From positions 372,001 to 436,000 of the forward strand of contig JAMYHL010000001.1 in assembly GCA_025531455.1 (NCBI GenBank): a stretch of 64,000 nucleotides of DNA. Reading direction: 5' to 3'. Position numbers and translations under genes: made by a program. The notes beneath the pieces were generated by a model. The model was not told where the DNA came from. It saw only the letters and a list, made by a program, of their open reading frames with translations, and did no database searches. This stretch comes from Apiotrichum sp. Y4204 (Eukaryota > Basidiomycota > Tremellomycetes > Trichosporonales > Trichosporonaceae). Positions 22,127-33,106 of this stretch are shown here, one piece after another (position 1 is the first letter of the stretch; each line of letters opens with the position of its first letter).

Positions 22127-24060
22127 CCCGCCATACCACTTTGCCCTCGGTTTCTCACCAAGGTTTCCTAGCTTCCTATCTTTCGGTCACATCGGTCCTC
22201 ATCCTTTCACGACAAAAGCTCCCAGAGATTCACAAACGCTGTATTCTGTACCCAGTCATTCACGATGCCATTTTTATAACGTGCTGCGATTGTTTCCCAC
22301 CACGCCGTGCGTGCACCATTGTGGGGCCTGGGACTAGTCAATCCGTCTCTCGGAGGCTGGATGGGAGTGTGGGCAACGTCCGTCTCGGCACGTCTCTGCA
22401 CGGTTGGGTTTCCGATAGGTGTTTGGGAACCCTGTCGGTGGCCGCCATGGGCACTGCGATGAGAGGTGTGGCGTTGCTATGATTGGCACAGAGCGTGTCT
22501 GGATCAGTGTTCAGGAGGAGGTTGGGCCGGTGAGGATTTACGGGCCCCGCGGCGTATGAAGGAACCGAGCGCCGTCGGCGCCGTTGACCTATTCAATACT
22601 GGGAACGCACCAAAACGTGCGACCGTTGTGTTTAACTGAGACATTTGCCGCGAAGGTGTCTGAAAGGGTCGCCTGGGGTTGTTCACCAGCAAGCGAACCC
22701 CTGGTGATCAGCCTCCATCCACCTAATAACATAACCGAGGGCCCAGGATCATTCTCATTCCATCTATCCGATGTTTACCCGTTCACCACTCATCGACTCC
22801 TGTCGCGCACTGCAGTCTTGTGCTAGCGTTCTTGTTTTGGAGGCAAACAACTCCGCCCGCCCTGCCTGTTTCCCTTTCCTCTCTCAACACGACAGGAGGG
22901 ATGAACACCAACAGGCTGCTTCACGACCTATTGTTGTGCTGCCAAGACAAAAACCCGACAGTGCGGTGCTCCAAGATCCCTTCTCCGAGATTTTCCCGAC
23001 ATGCCTGACTGTGGCGCTGTGGCATCTGCAAGCATGTCTGTCCTGTCGGGTCAACTGTCGAGGTGTCGAGGTGTCAAGGACAGGGTATCCACAGAATGGA
23101 AGGGGATCGTGCCGGACATCGGCACAGCCGGTCCCTGTGCATCTTCGCTGTCACTCCCGAGGCGGGCAGTGAATCTCATCCGCGCACGGTTAGCAGCACT
23201 CTTTCTGCGATTCTCCGTTTCATACCCCTTACACATGGTACCTCTTACCTCACAAAGTCGTCATCCTCACACCATCGCCCACAACTGATCAAAACAAAAG
23301 CAGATTGTGGTTTGGCATGTACGACGAGAAATCCACCCACTTCTCCGTCTTGTCTGTCGGTAGAGAGGATACAGGATAGCGGTGGACGGGTGGGATTCAG
23401 ACAAGGATCCGAAAGACAACAACGTGTTTGGCGATCTGTTCTCATGTCCTCTCTCAAAGAAGTCTGTGCAGCGTTTCCTTTACCCTGCACCGCCACTGCA
23501 GATACCGGCAGCGGATTAACGAAGCCTGTCCTTACAGCCTCTCCTGACCTCCTGAGATCTTGCAATCTGGGAAGGTCCACAGGTTTACAATCCCCAGCAC
23601 ACATGCGTACACGTCTCTCAGAGTGGTCGACTGCCTGACAGGAACGAGATCCATGGGTGCGGATGCGCTTGATCAGGGAGAGCTGTTCGGGGTGGACGAA
23701 GGAGTGTGCTAACCTAGCTAACCTAACGCCCTTGGCGAGCTGGAACCGCTTGCTCCCAGAGTTACCCCCCAGAACCAGCACAGAGCGCTTCAGAAGGACG
23801 AACCACCGCCACCGCCCTCTGGATCTGTGCTGGACTTGTCGTCCTTGGTTGGCACACCGTGTTTCTATATTGTTCACACCATAGACTGAGAGGCTGCCGG
23901 TAGACGATCAACAGAATCCTCCTGCTCACTTGTTGTTGTTGCAACTCCTTCCAACATAGACATCGACTGTCTATCTAGACTTGTCGCTCCTGCCCTCGGC
24001 GTCGTCAGGCAACCCTCCCCTCACCTCTCACCGAACCCACGACCGAAAAGACGCGACAAG
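22127..24060. other. Intergenic interval, no supportable gene
   Basis: About 1.9 kb. The longest frame (minus strand, 23245-23877) begins without ATG and has no domain or membrane segment. The last part probably contains the promoter and leader of the membrane-protein gene at 24061. Confidence 0.45.
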
Positions 24061-25169
24061 ATGCTCTGGGTCATCAACTTCAGCTTGCTTAGCATCGTGC
24101 GGCTGGCGAACGGCCAGGCTTCGACGGCCTTGCGGTTTTTGGATACCCCCCGAGGCCTGACCGTTTGCTCCCAGTCCCAATACCTCTCATGGGAAGGGGG
24201 TACGACGCCATACACAAGGTGGGTATCTCACAGTCCGGTGCTGTGATCTCCTCAGGATGCCAGTCCTTGTGCTAAAACACCCAGCACGATCTTGAGAGAG
24301 TACCAAGTCATTCAGAAGCTCGACCCGACCTCCGTGAGCGACATGCAGCTGAATATGACTGTCTACGGTGATACCTTTTCCCCCGGCCGCGAGTTCAAGT
24401 TCCAAGTATCGGACAGCAGTGGAAGCTCTATCGTTTGGAGCTCGGTTCTCCTTGGCTGCGCTTCTCTTACTAAAAAGCCCACCCTCGAGCCAACTCCGAG
24501 CCAACCCTCGAGCCAAGCAGTGTCTCCTCCTCCTCATCCCGTGTTATTCAATCTACAGATCAACGCGGTAGCTCATCTTCACTCGATGTACCAACAGCCC
24601 GTACAGGCGCTTCCGGCACCACCGCTTCTGGACTCAGCAAAGGTGCTATCGCGGGAATTGTGGTCGGCATTCTTGCCGCCGCCCTCCTCAACGGCCTCTT
24701 TGCTTGGTTCCTCCTTCGCCAGAGGAGGCGCCAGCAGGCGGCGGCCGCCAAGAATCGATTTCGTCCGGATCTCGTGGACGACGAGGAGCTCCACATGCAT
24801 CCTTACGACTCCGACACTCCTGATGAGAACAGCACCCTGGACCCGTATATCCAGCCGGTAACCGTTACGCCAATGTTCAGTAAGGCGGGGGCGCAGGGCG
24901 ACCGGGCCAGCCATGGCCAGACCGACGTCTCCGAAAAGGCGCTACTCTCCTCGTCTTCGCGGCTGGCCTCCTCGAGCGGGCTGCCGAGCAGCAGCACCTC
25001 GTCATCCTCCGGTTGGGAGCCCATGTCCGGTATCACCGCCCCGGTTGCCCCCATCCCCGACCACGATATCGATATGGGCCCGTTGGAAAGCCTTGAACCC
25101 GACCCGCCGGCGCCACTTCTTCCCCCCATGTACAACCCCGACTGGCGTCCCGAGAACAGGAATGAGTAG
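24061..25169 (+). CDS. Cell-surface single-pass membrane protein with PPxY tail
   Basis: The N-terminus MLWVINFSLLSIVRLANGQ is a signal peptide. It is followed by a small ectodomain with TVCSQSQYLSWEGGTTPYT, a pattern I associate with basidiomycete secreted/membrane surface proteins, and an N-glycosylation site NMT. Intron 24219-24284 gives ...PYTSTILREYQ. A frame change at about 24415-24485 implies a second intron whose exact borders I could not fix (a CTTACTAA branch site and AAAAG acceptor lie near 24478). Then come a Ser-rich stalk, one TM segment (AIAGIVVGILAAALLNGLFAW) with LLRQRRRQQ stop-transfer, and a disordered cytoplasmic tail ending near PPMYNPDW, a PPxY motif. Function unknown; a cell-wall or nutrient sensor is possible. 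Confidence 0.7.
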
Positions 25170-26159
25170 ACATAGGACGGTGCATACAGTAGTTGTCATT
25201 GCACTCAGGCCTTGCTAGTCGGCCTATACATTGTAGTCTTTCCACACCGGATATGTGTACATACACACCGGCACCCACAGGCTGTATTGCAGGAGCCGTA
25301 GAGCATCGTCTGACCCATAAGGACCCAATGTAAGCCTGCATCACAATCACGTTCTGGACATGTATTGGCTCAGTTGAGGCAATAGGGGTTTCCGGTTCAT
25401 GCCCGTCCCCAATACGGGCCAACAGCAGGCAGCAAAGAGGGGAAGTGACCTCCGCGAGCAATGGCGGTGTCGTGCCGGTGTATGTGGCGTCTCGCCTGGA
25501 GTACTCTGCACCGATGCATCAGCCCGGTTTCAGCAAGCCGGGACGGCAGCGCGAAGTCGCAGAGTATGCCCGACGCGCGACGTGCTGCATGCACGAAGTC
25601 TCTGCACGAAAGGCGTACCAGGTTTGTGGGTCCAACGTCATCGAAACCTTCCGGATCCAGGAGCAAGATCGCTGGACCTCTTTCCCGGGCTCCACTGGCT
25701 GGACAGGGTACTTACGCGTGTGCGTTTCAGGCTTTCATCGCCACACATCAGACCCACCGCCAGCGAGCGACTCCATTGTAAGAGATCAGAGATGCGATGC
25801 AGCGTTCAGATCCAGCATTCCTGGATGAATGCTGACGTTGTCACTGAGGCAAGGGATGTGTACACCGCTCGAAGGATCATGTGCAAAAGTGATATCGACC
25901 ACAGGTGGGCACATCCTAATGTGACCACATCGCACAGACTCATACTTAAAGACAAACAGCACATTGTCGTTGGCGTGATGTGCCGCACTCTCCTTTTTAA
26001 CCTTTACCACTTTGTCACCACACACAGGCTGGTCCTCTCTCGCAACTGTACGATATCGGTTCCGGTAACCCGTCACAGTCACAGTACATTTGTTCCATCT
26101 CGCCATCAAACAACATAAACAATACAGGCCAACCCGCCAAAAGCCATTCCATCCTCGCC
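25170..26159. other. Intergenic interval
   Basis: No coding sequence is supported. The right edge includes the promoter of the Cpl1-like gene. Confidence 0.5.
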
Positions 26160-27297
26160 ATGCTTATCACGTTTGCGCTGCTGGCGGCCCTCTCCTCTGC
26201 CACCGTAACAGTAGCGATCAACCCCAACTCGGCAGCCTTCGTCGGGTGTGTCAGTGAACCACCAGCCGACGGCCGGCGCGGCCTGGCAAGAACGGTCGAG
26301 TCGTGTAAAGTAAGTGCACCAAATTACCTTTGATACACACCGGCTGACATTACAGTGGACGTGCTCAGATACCGGGTCATTCAGGTATACCGCCACTGCC
26401 TACAGCTACTTTGACAGCGAAGCGAACAAGTGCTGGTGCTCCGACGCTGGCCCTGACACCGCACGGATTGTGGATGCCCGTCCGGATGGTACCTGCAGCA
26501 AGGGCTACCAGGTGCTCCAGTTCACAAAACAGCTTGTGGACAAGAAGCTCGTCGACGCCTCATTCAACTCGAAGATCACTTACAAGTCTTGTGTGGATCC
26601 CGCTCGACTTGATGCCTCGCGAGCCGAAGGCATCAAGAAGGCGTTCACCAAAGTCCCCAATGTCGCGAGCTGTTTCTTCTCGTGCAAGGGGAAGAAAGCG
26701 ACTGTCCTCGCCCCCAGCAAAGACGGATTTGACTGTGCCTGCTCAGACGACGACATGCAGGTCACCGCCGCGGACAACACGACCTGCAACGCCGAGAGCT
26801 ATTACGTCTACAGCTTGTCTGGCGCCCAAAAGCCCGAGGTCCCGGAGACACCCGCGGCGCCTCGAAAGCGCAGCCCCGCCGAAGACATCCCGTCGCCCTC
26901 CCAGCTTGCGTCGCGAAAGCGTAAGCGGACCCCGACAGCCTCGGAGGCTGCGCGCCGCAAGCGCCGACTCGAGGCTGAGGCCGAGGCCGCTAAACCGAAA
27001 ACCGCGTGTCCCGATGGCAAGCGCGCCTGCCGGATCAGGCCCGACAGCGATGCACACGAGTGTGTCGACACGACGCTCGAAGCAGAGTCATGCGGCGGCT
27101 GCCCGTTTGGCGACGTCGAGACGGAAGGCCTGGTCAAGAGCGGTGTCGACTGCACGTCGCTGCCCAACATCTTCTCCAAGACGTACGCCAGCTGCGTCGC
27201 TGGCAAGTGCCAGATCGACAAGTGCAAGCTTGGCTACGTGCTTGCTTCTGACCGCTCGGCCTGTGGGCTAAACACTAACAAATTCAAGCGCGCATAG
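26160..27297 (+). CDS. Secreted cysteine-rich protein: WSC-like N-terminus, Cpl1-like C-terminal domain
   Basis: Two exons (26160-26309, 26356-27297; 46-nt intron), 363 aa. Signal peptide MLITFALLAALSSATVTVA. Residues about 25-95 contain FVGCVSEPP ... CKWTCSD ... YSYFDSEANKCWCSD, resembling a WSC carbohydrate-binding module. A second Cys-containing region follows (SCVDP, CFFSCKGKK, DCACSDDD). A strongly basic linker contains several dibasic sites (RKR, SRKRKR, RRKRR) that Kex2-type proteases could cut. The C-terminal 90 residues (CPDGKRACRI, HECVDT, ESCGGCPFG, GVDCTSLPN, SCVAGKCQIDKCKLGYV) match the cysteine pattern of the Cpl1-like domain of Tremellomycetes secreted proteins. A wall-associated or secreted role is inferred; domain assignment is by pattern, not by search. 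Confidence 0.82.
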
Positions 27298-28358
27298 ATC
27301 CTCACCTCACCCTCGATTCGGGCTGACTGACACTATAACCTAACTATCACCCCTAACAGCGCCGTCGCGAGGTCCACTACTCACAGGACAACCCCTCATG
27401 ACAACATGATGACAACCACGACCATCAATGTAGCATCATATGTATTAGCCACCGAGCATTATCACTGCATTGCATGCATTCCTATCAAAACGCTGCTGAC
27501 GTGGGACAGGAAGGGCAGTGTGCAAGTGTGAAACGACGGTTCGGCCAGATCTGGGGGCTGTGCTGTTTCACTCCCCGGGGGGCTTTTAGGACGAACACTG
27601 ATGTTTGTAAGCCTTCTGACACGTCAAAAAGCAGAAAGGCTGCAAGGACGGCGACTTTTGGAATCAAGGGAAAGGATCTGTGTCAGCTTGACACTGTGAT
27701 CTCTGTATCGAGGAGCAAGATCCACAGGCAGCGGTGTAGCCCGCGTAGTACCGAGCTGTCAATTCCCTTTTTGTTATAGGGGCGACGACCACCCCCAACC
27801 AGTACTTCGATCAAGATTGACCCTTCAGCCCACCAACTCTCTCCTACACAGCGAGCTCACCCCCCATGCCGCCCCTTCCCTGCCGGTATGCTACTTCACG
27901 TGCGCGTTAACCCCGAGGCTTTGAGGTAATCGAGGCGCGTACCCGAAACCCCTGTACGGCGTCGCTGACCCATTCACGCAACGTCTGAGTACATAGCCTG
28001 CGGCAGCCGTCATGACGATAGGGAGGAACGGGGGTGGGGAGGTTCCCGAGAAGGATTCCGCCACCATATCTTAGACTTCGAAGCGAACAAAGCGCGATCC
28101 CAGGGTTGTTCTCAAAGATAAGCAAGAATCAAGGCTCAGTCAGAAGGTCCCTTCCCTCCCCGACTTGTCAGAGGTTTTGAAAAACACTTGATTCAGTTCA
28201 TATGAAATGCCATTATAAGTTGTGTCGTTGGCCAGAATACCGTATAAACCGATAGTCGAGGTCGGAGAGGCACGCAGGACAGCCTTGGGAGCGGTAAGCG
28301 GGACGAGCAAGGACAAGTCGCGAGGACAATAGCCGCGGCAAGCCGGCTTCCCTCTCGG
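27298..28358. other. Intergenic interval
   Basis: No supportable gene on either strand. It lies between the 3' ends of the Cpl1-like gene and the membrane microprotein gene. Confidence 0.5.
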
Positions 28359-28658
28359 TCATACAGGCGAAGAGGCATATTCGCGGGAGCGCTTGGGTGT
28401 GTCGCTCCACACTTCAAGTCCAGTTCTACCGTCAGTCGTAACCAAGGTCACAACTCACAAGGTACCACGCCTGCCGCGATTTCCGACAATTGTCGCCGCG
28501 GGACATGACACATCCGAGGTCATGCGGGACTTGACGACCTCGAGCTCGCGACGCCGTTCGTCATGTAGCCGAACGAAACGGATACCGCTCCACGCCATGC
28601 CAGTCAGGCAGAGGACGAGAGTCAGGACAACGACGATGTGGACCCAGAGCTCGACCAT
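28359..28658 (-). CDS. 88-aa single-pass membrane microprotein (hypothetical)
   Basis: Two exons, 28658-28459 and 28425-28359, separated by a 33-nt intron with GTGAGT donor and TAG acceptor. The ATG at 28658 is in the strong context CGCCATGG. The protein begins MVELWVHIVVVLTLVLCLTG, a membrane helix or uncleaved signal anchor, then has a basic, Arg-rich segment (RFVRLHDERRRELEVVKSRM) and a polar C-terminus ending YASSPV. The start context, a standard-length intron and the in-frame second exon argue for a real gene. I recognise no family. Confidence 0.5.
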
Positions 28659-29461
28659 GGCGGGGGACAGGGAGGGGAGGATGTGAAGAGTTGTCGGGAC
28701 GTTAGAATGTTAGTCGAGTTCATGGTTGAATTTCGCAGGGGGTGAACGCAAGCGGACGTGAAGCTCCGTGCACTGAACCTGAAAGCCATGAAGCCTGGCA
28801 CCTCTAGGAAGCCTCGGGACATCCTCGAGCTTGACTCTCCAATCCCAGAGTGATTCTTTGGTCCAGCGTCTTGAGCTCCCCACTTCCCCACTTCTCCGCT
28901 CTCCTTCCCATGTCCTAGGACGCGAACGGGTCGTGTATCGGGTCCTTCGGGCACGGACACCATGGCGAAGGGAAGCAAAGCTCCTGGAGAGACGTTTGTT
29001 GAAGTAGACCGTCATCCTGGCTGACCCACAGTGTTGTCGCTCCGTAAGGGTCAGTATCCAAGCGTGTTCGGAAGAGGGGTTACCGCCTGATATCACATGT
29101 TAGTCCGACGACGCTCGCGGATTCAGTTTAAACCAATACGCACAACATCCAACCGAACACTATCCAGGTCAGTATGAGCGGTTTAATCTTTGACCTCGAC
29201 CTCGAGGACACAGTGACTGTGAACTGTTCAAGAATACTCTTTCCAACGTCGGTGGTTATCCGTCTCTTGGCGCCGATCTGCACGTTTGTCGTCCAGCCGA
29301 CTAGGACTCCAATGACGTCATGCACCACCACCACTCCACAGCAACCCAACATTTCCTCGAACTGCGAGGCTGACTCATCTGGTGGTCCCACGTACTACAT
29401 ACTTCTTTTCTTCTCTCATCTTCACACTCCCATCACCATCGTAAACCTCATTATCCACTCC
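28659..29461. other. Divergent upstream region of microprotein and SDR genes
   Basis: About 800 bp between two divergent starts (28658 minus, 29462 plus). No additional gene is supported. Confidence 0.5.
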
Positions 29462-30273
29462 ATGATGAAGTACGTTATCTTCGGCGGCGGCGGCCAAATC
29501 GCGCGCCATTTCGCCCGTCTCGCGACAAAGGACGGCCACCAGGTCGTCTCGGTAGTCCGCAACGATGACCAGTATGTACTCTTCCCTCTCTTCTCTTCCT
29601 CCCTAATCCCAGCTCGAAGGATCTCAAAGAACTCGGCGCGACGCCGGCCGTTCTCTCCATCGAGTCGGCGAACACGGGCGAGATTGCCGCCTTTCTCTCC
29701 TCCCAGAAACCCGACGGCATCATTTTCGCGGCCGGAGCGGGCGGCAAGGGCGGGCCGGAACGCACCCGCGCAGTCGACTACGGCGGCGCCTGCAAGGTCT
29801 TTTCGGCGTGTGAGGCCGCGGGTTTCAAGCGTGTGATTCACATTTCGGCAATCGACGTGCGCGACCGCAACAAGCCGGTGCCCTCGTGGTACTCCCCCGA
29901 GAGCGTGGCCGCCAGCGACCGTGTGTGGGATGCGATTGGTGACTGTGAGTCATGGTCTTTATATATTGGGCAGGCGAGCTGATGGCCAGATATGCAGGCC
30001 AAGTACGATTCGGAGGTCGCGCTGCGCCTCACCTCGCTCGACTGGACGGTCCTACGTCCCGGGCGTCTCACGAACGAGCCGGCCGGCCATGTCGACGTCG
30101 GACGTACCCAGTTGGGAGCTGTCAGCCGCGAGGCCGTTGCTGCTGTGATTCTGGCCTGCGTGCTCGAGCCGCTCACCACCAAACTCACTCTTGACGTCAT
30201 CGATGGCTCGCAGGAGGTCACGGATGCCGTCGCACAGTGTGCTGCGGAGAAGGTTGATGCCTGGACTGGGTAG
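29462..30273 (+). CDS. Atypical SDR / NAD(P)-binding protein (NmrA-like)
   Basis: Three exons with introns 29572-29612 (41 nt) and 29945-29989 (45 nt). The N-terminus MMKYVIFGGGGQIARHFARL has the GxxGxxA/G-type nucleotide-binding loop of atypical SDRs. It is followed by VVSVVRND (beta2/Arg for NADP), DGIIFAAGAGG, RVIHISAID and a Tyr-containing block MQAKYDSEVALRLTSLDWT with TVLRPGRLTNEPA. These match NAD(P)-binding proteins of the YwnB/NmrA-like group. Such proteins may be oxidoreductases or redox sensors; the substrate is unknown. Either of the tandem Met codons at 29462/29465 could start translation. Confidence 0.88.
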
Positions 30274-30693
30274 AGAAATGTGACTCTGTGCTGGGTGTTC
30301 CCGCCGCCCTTTCCTTTTCCCACTTACCGGTAACTGAGACTCACACAGATTGTCAACACCTAACTATGCATAGGTTAACTGTACAGACGACAGAGGTTCA
30401 GACCGGTGCAATCGTCACAGAGCTTACATACCACGACTCGTTACAACTCAATAACTATGAACATGCAGGCAAGGTACAACGGTAAGAATGGGGTCATGGC
30501 TGAGTGGGTTTGGGTGTGGGTGTGGGTGAGAGTGGGCGTGAATGGTGAGTGGTGTCGGCTTTGCACTCAGGCTGAACCGAGGGACCGGGGTACTGAGGAG
30601 TGGACATGTGTTTGACACGAGAGTAGACACCCTGACGACATAATGGCACAATATCGCAGCCTGCTTGCGGAAAGGCCAAAATGGAGGCACACG
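30274..30693. other. Convergent intergenic spacer
   Basis: Contains a G/T-rich imperfect GGGTGT-type tract at about 30507-30541. No gene is seen. Confidence 0.55.
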
Positions 30694-33106
30694 CTAGACG
30701 GCGGATGTGGTGTCGAGCTGGAGCCAGTTCTTCCACGGCGATCCAGGATCAACGGGGGCAGGAGCCGGGACGACACTGATGTTGTCGCTCGCGTTGTGGC
30801 AAACGCGGGGAGTGAGGTCGTGCAAAGGGGTCATACCATTTGCCGAAGCGAGAGATGTTGGCAGCGAGTTGCTCCGGACAGGTGTGATAGACCTATGGGG
30901 AGGGTCCACGGTGGCGAGCGGTCCAGGCAGAAGCGGCATTGTAGGCGTGTAGATCGGTGTCGTCGGTGCCGAGCTCGAGTTGGTGCGCTCAAGTGGCGGA
31001 GCCAATCCGACCGGGGATACCTCTGCAAGTGCGACACCGCGAATAGCGACCATCTGGGCGATCTTCCCGTGCGCCTCGGTGAGCTCCGTGCGAAGGGTAT
31101 TGATCTCATTCGCCTGAGTGTTGAGCTGACTGAGATGGAACTCCTTCACACGCTCGAGATGGGCTACTCGCTCCATCACTTGCTGAAGGAAGAAGTTGAC
31201 CTTGCCGAGTTCCTCCTTCTGGGCGACAACGGTTGCCTTGAGATTATCACGCTCGGCTTCGACTTGTGATTTGCTAACTCGACCTTCCGACTTTCCCTTG
31301 ACGCGTGTGACCTCATTAATGTTGGACCACAACATATTTCCCTGGACTTGGTGGGTACTGTCGCGCTGTTCCGCGCTCGCAAGACCGTTGTTGATGGAGA
31401 CGATCAAGCCTTCGGTGGCAAGTGGATTTGGGGTTGCCAACTTGAACTTGTCTAATTGCTCTGTCATCTGCTGGATGTCGAGCAAAGCCTGATCAAGCTT
31501 TGCGACTACCGACGCGTAAACCGCACTCGAAACAAATAGAGGACGGTCGGTTTGGTCTGGTTTCGGCACAGCTGTTGCAGGCACGACCACAGGAGACGCA
31601 GGGTCCATCGATTTGCTCTTAGGAGAACTCTCGCTGGCGCTGTCGTGCAAAAGCTCAGCCTTTGCAACAGTCGGTGACTCTGAAGGAATACTGGACAACT
31701 CGGACGATGTGGATGCGAAGGGCGTAGGCGCTGAGGTCATCGCCGGGCTCGGAGTTGGAGGAAGGAGTGGGGTGCTTGTCGGGGGCGGTGGAGTGGAAAG
31801 AAGAATTGCCGGCGAGTCGGCGGCACATGTCCTCGGTGTGGGGGCATGCAGAACTGCCGGTGACAGACGTGAAGTAGCGGTTGTTGGGCGTGAAGTGGTC
31901 AAAGAGGCGGACTCGAGCGGGGGACGATTCAACAGCAAATCGTGATCCACATGCGGCGCTAAACCCGTCTGGCGAGCCAAGGGCATGGAGTCAAGGTGGG
32001 TCTTTGACGCAGGGACGCCCGACTGAGCATGCTGCCGAACGACCACTTGAGGGCTTGCGTTCGGCTGGCTGCCTTGATGTCCGTGGTTCCTCTTGCTCGC
32101 AGGGAGTGTGGGGATTTGCGGGATCATAGGCTCCGCCTGGCGGACTGCGTTGCCAGCGATATACTGTCCTTGACTTTGCAGTTGGGCTGGAAACATCTGC
32201 CCGTTCGTCCCAAAGAACGGACCACTGGCGTGAATACTCAGGCCACGAGCCTGTTGATCGATCCTGTTGGACGTGGTTGGCACGCCCATGGCACTCGGAG
32301 GAGGATGAACGTCGTAGCCCGAGAAGTACGAATTGCCCATGAATCCCAGATACGGGGTGTGCACCTGCGCTTGGGCCTGGGCCTGGGCTTGGGCATCGAG
32401 CATTGGCGAGGCACGCATGACAAAGGGAGAGGGTGCCAGCTGCCCCGTGCTCGAAGTCCCTTCGGCGCTGTTTGCATCAGCAATCGGATTCAGATTTTTC
32501 GGTGGAAAAAAAAAAGAGACAGGGGCAAACGAAGAAAATTAGAAATTTAAGAAAATGGGACGGGCAGCAACGTGCGTTGACCAAGTCCTTGCAGAACGTA
32601 CCTGTCAGTGATATTGTCACCGAGCTCCGTGGTATAGCCGTACAGATGTCCATACTCGTACGAGATAAGGGCGCTACAAAGCTGTTAGCAGTTGCAGGCA
32701 TGAGGGTGGCAATGGATGGATGAACTAACGGGTTCGACATTGCTGCCACTGATGGACCGGCGCCATATCCCAAACCAGGGTCCGCTGCTATGACGTTTGT
32801 ATAGGCAGCAGGCATGTCTGACGGAATGGCCCGTGTCTGAGGAATGAATCCCGAGTGCGCCGTAACCCGGGTGCCAGCATTGAGTGCATGGGCCTGGTTC
32901 TGCTGAACGTGGAGGAAGGCAGCGACTTCGGGATTGGGATGCTGCGCCATAGACGCCAGCGCACTGGGGTGGAGGTTGGCAAGGTTTGGCTGGCTGAGGG
33001 CGGCGACGGTGGCTGCCGGGGCCGGCTGCTTGCGCTTCCTCGAGCCACTATCGCTCGCCGCCGGGCGGCCACGCTTACGAGGCGTGTTGGCGAGGGCCGA
33101 CTTCAT
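30694..33106 (-). CDS. AT-hook and coiled-coil protein, predicted chromatin-associated
   Basis: Three exons (33106-32730, 32673-32602, 32467-30694) give 740 aa. The extreme N-terminus contains KRGRPAAS followed by KRKQP, an AT-hook core with basic flanks that binds the minor groove of AT-rich DNA. A conserved-looking island, ALISYEYGHLYGYTTELG, is built across the first splice junction. A long disordered Gln/Ala- and Pro/Ser/Thr-rich stretch follows (including an alternating QAQAQAQAQ run). At about residues 500-620 there is a heptad-patterned coiled coil (ERDNLKATVVAQKEELGKV; RVAHLERVKEFHLSQLNTQ), then a disordered C-terminus. The second intron (134 nt) contains a ten-residue A tract in the plus strand. 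A transcription or chromatin role is inferred; no catalytic domain is seen. Confidence 0.8.

Noticed and set aside
23245..23877. 210-codon minus-strand frame
   Set aside because: Non-ATG start and composition typical of non-coding DNA; no domain or membrane segment.
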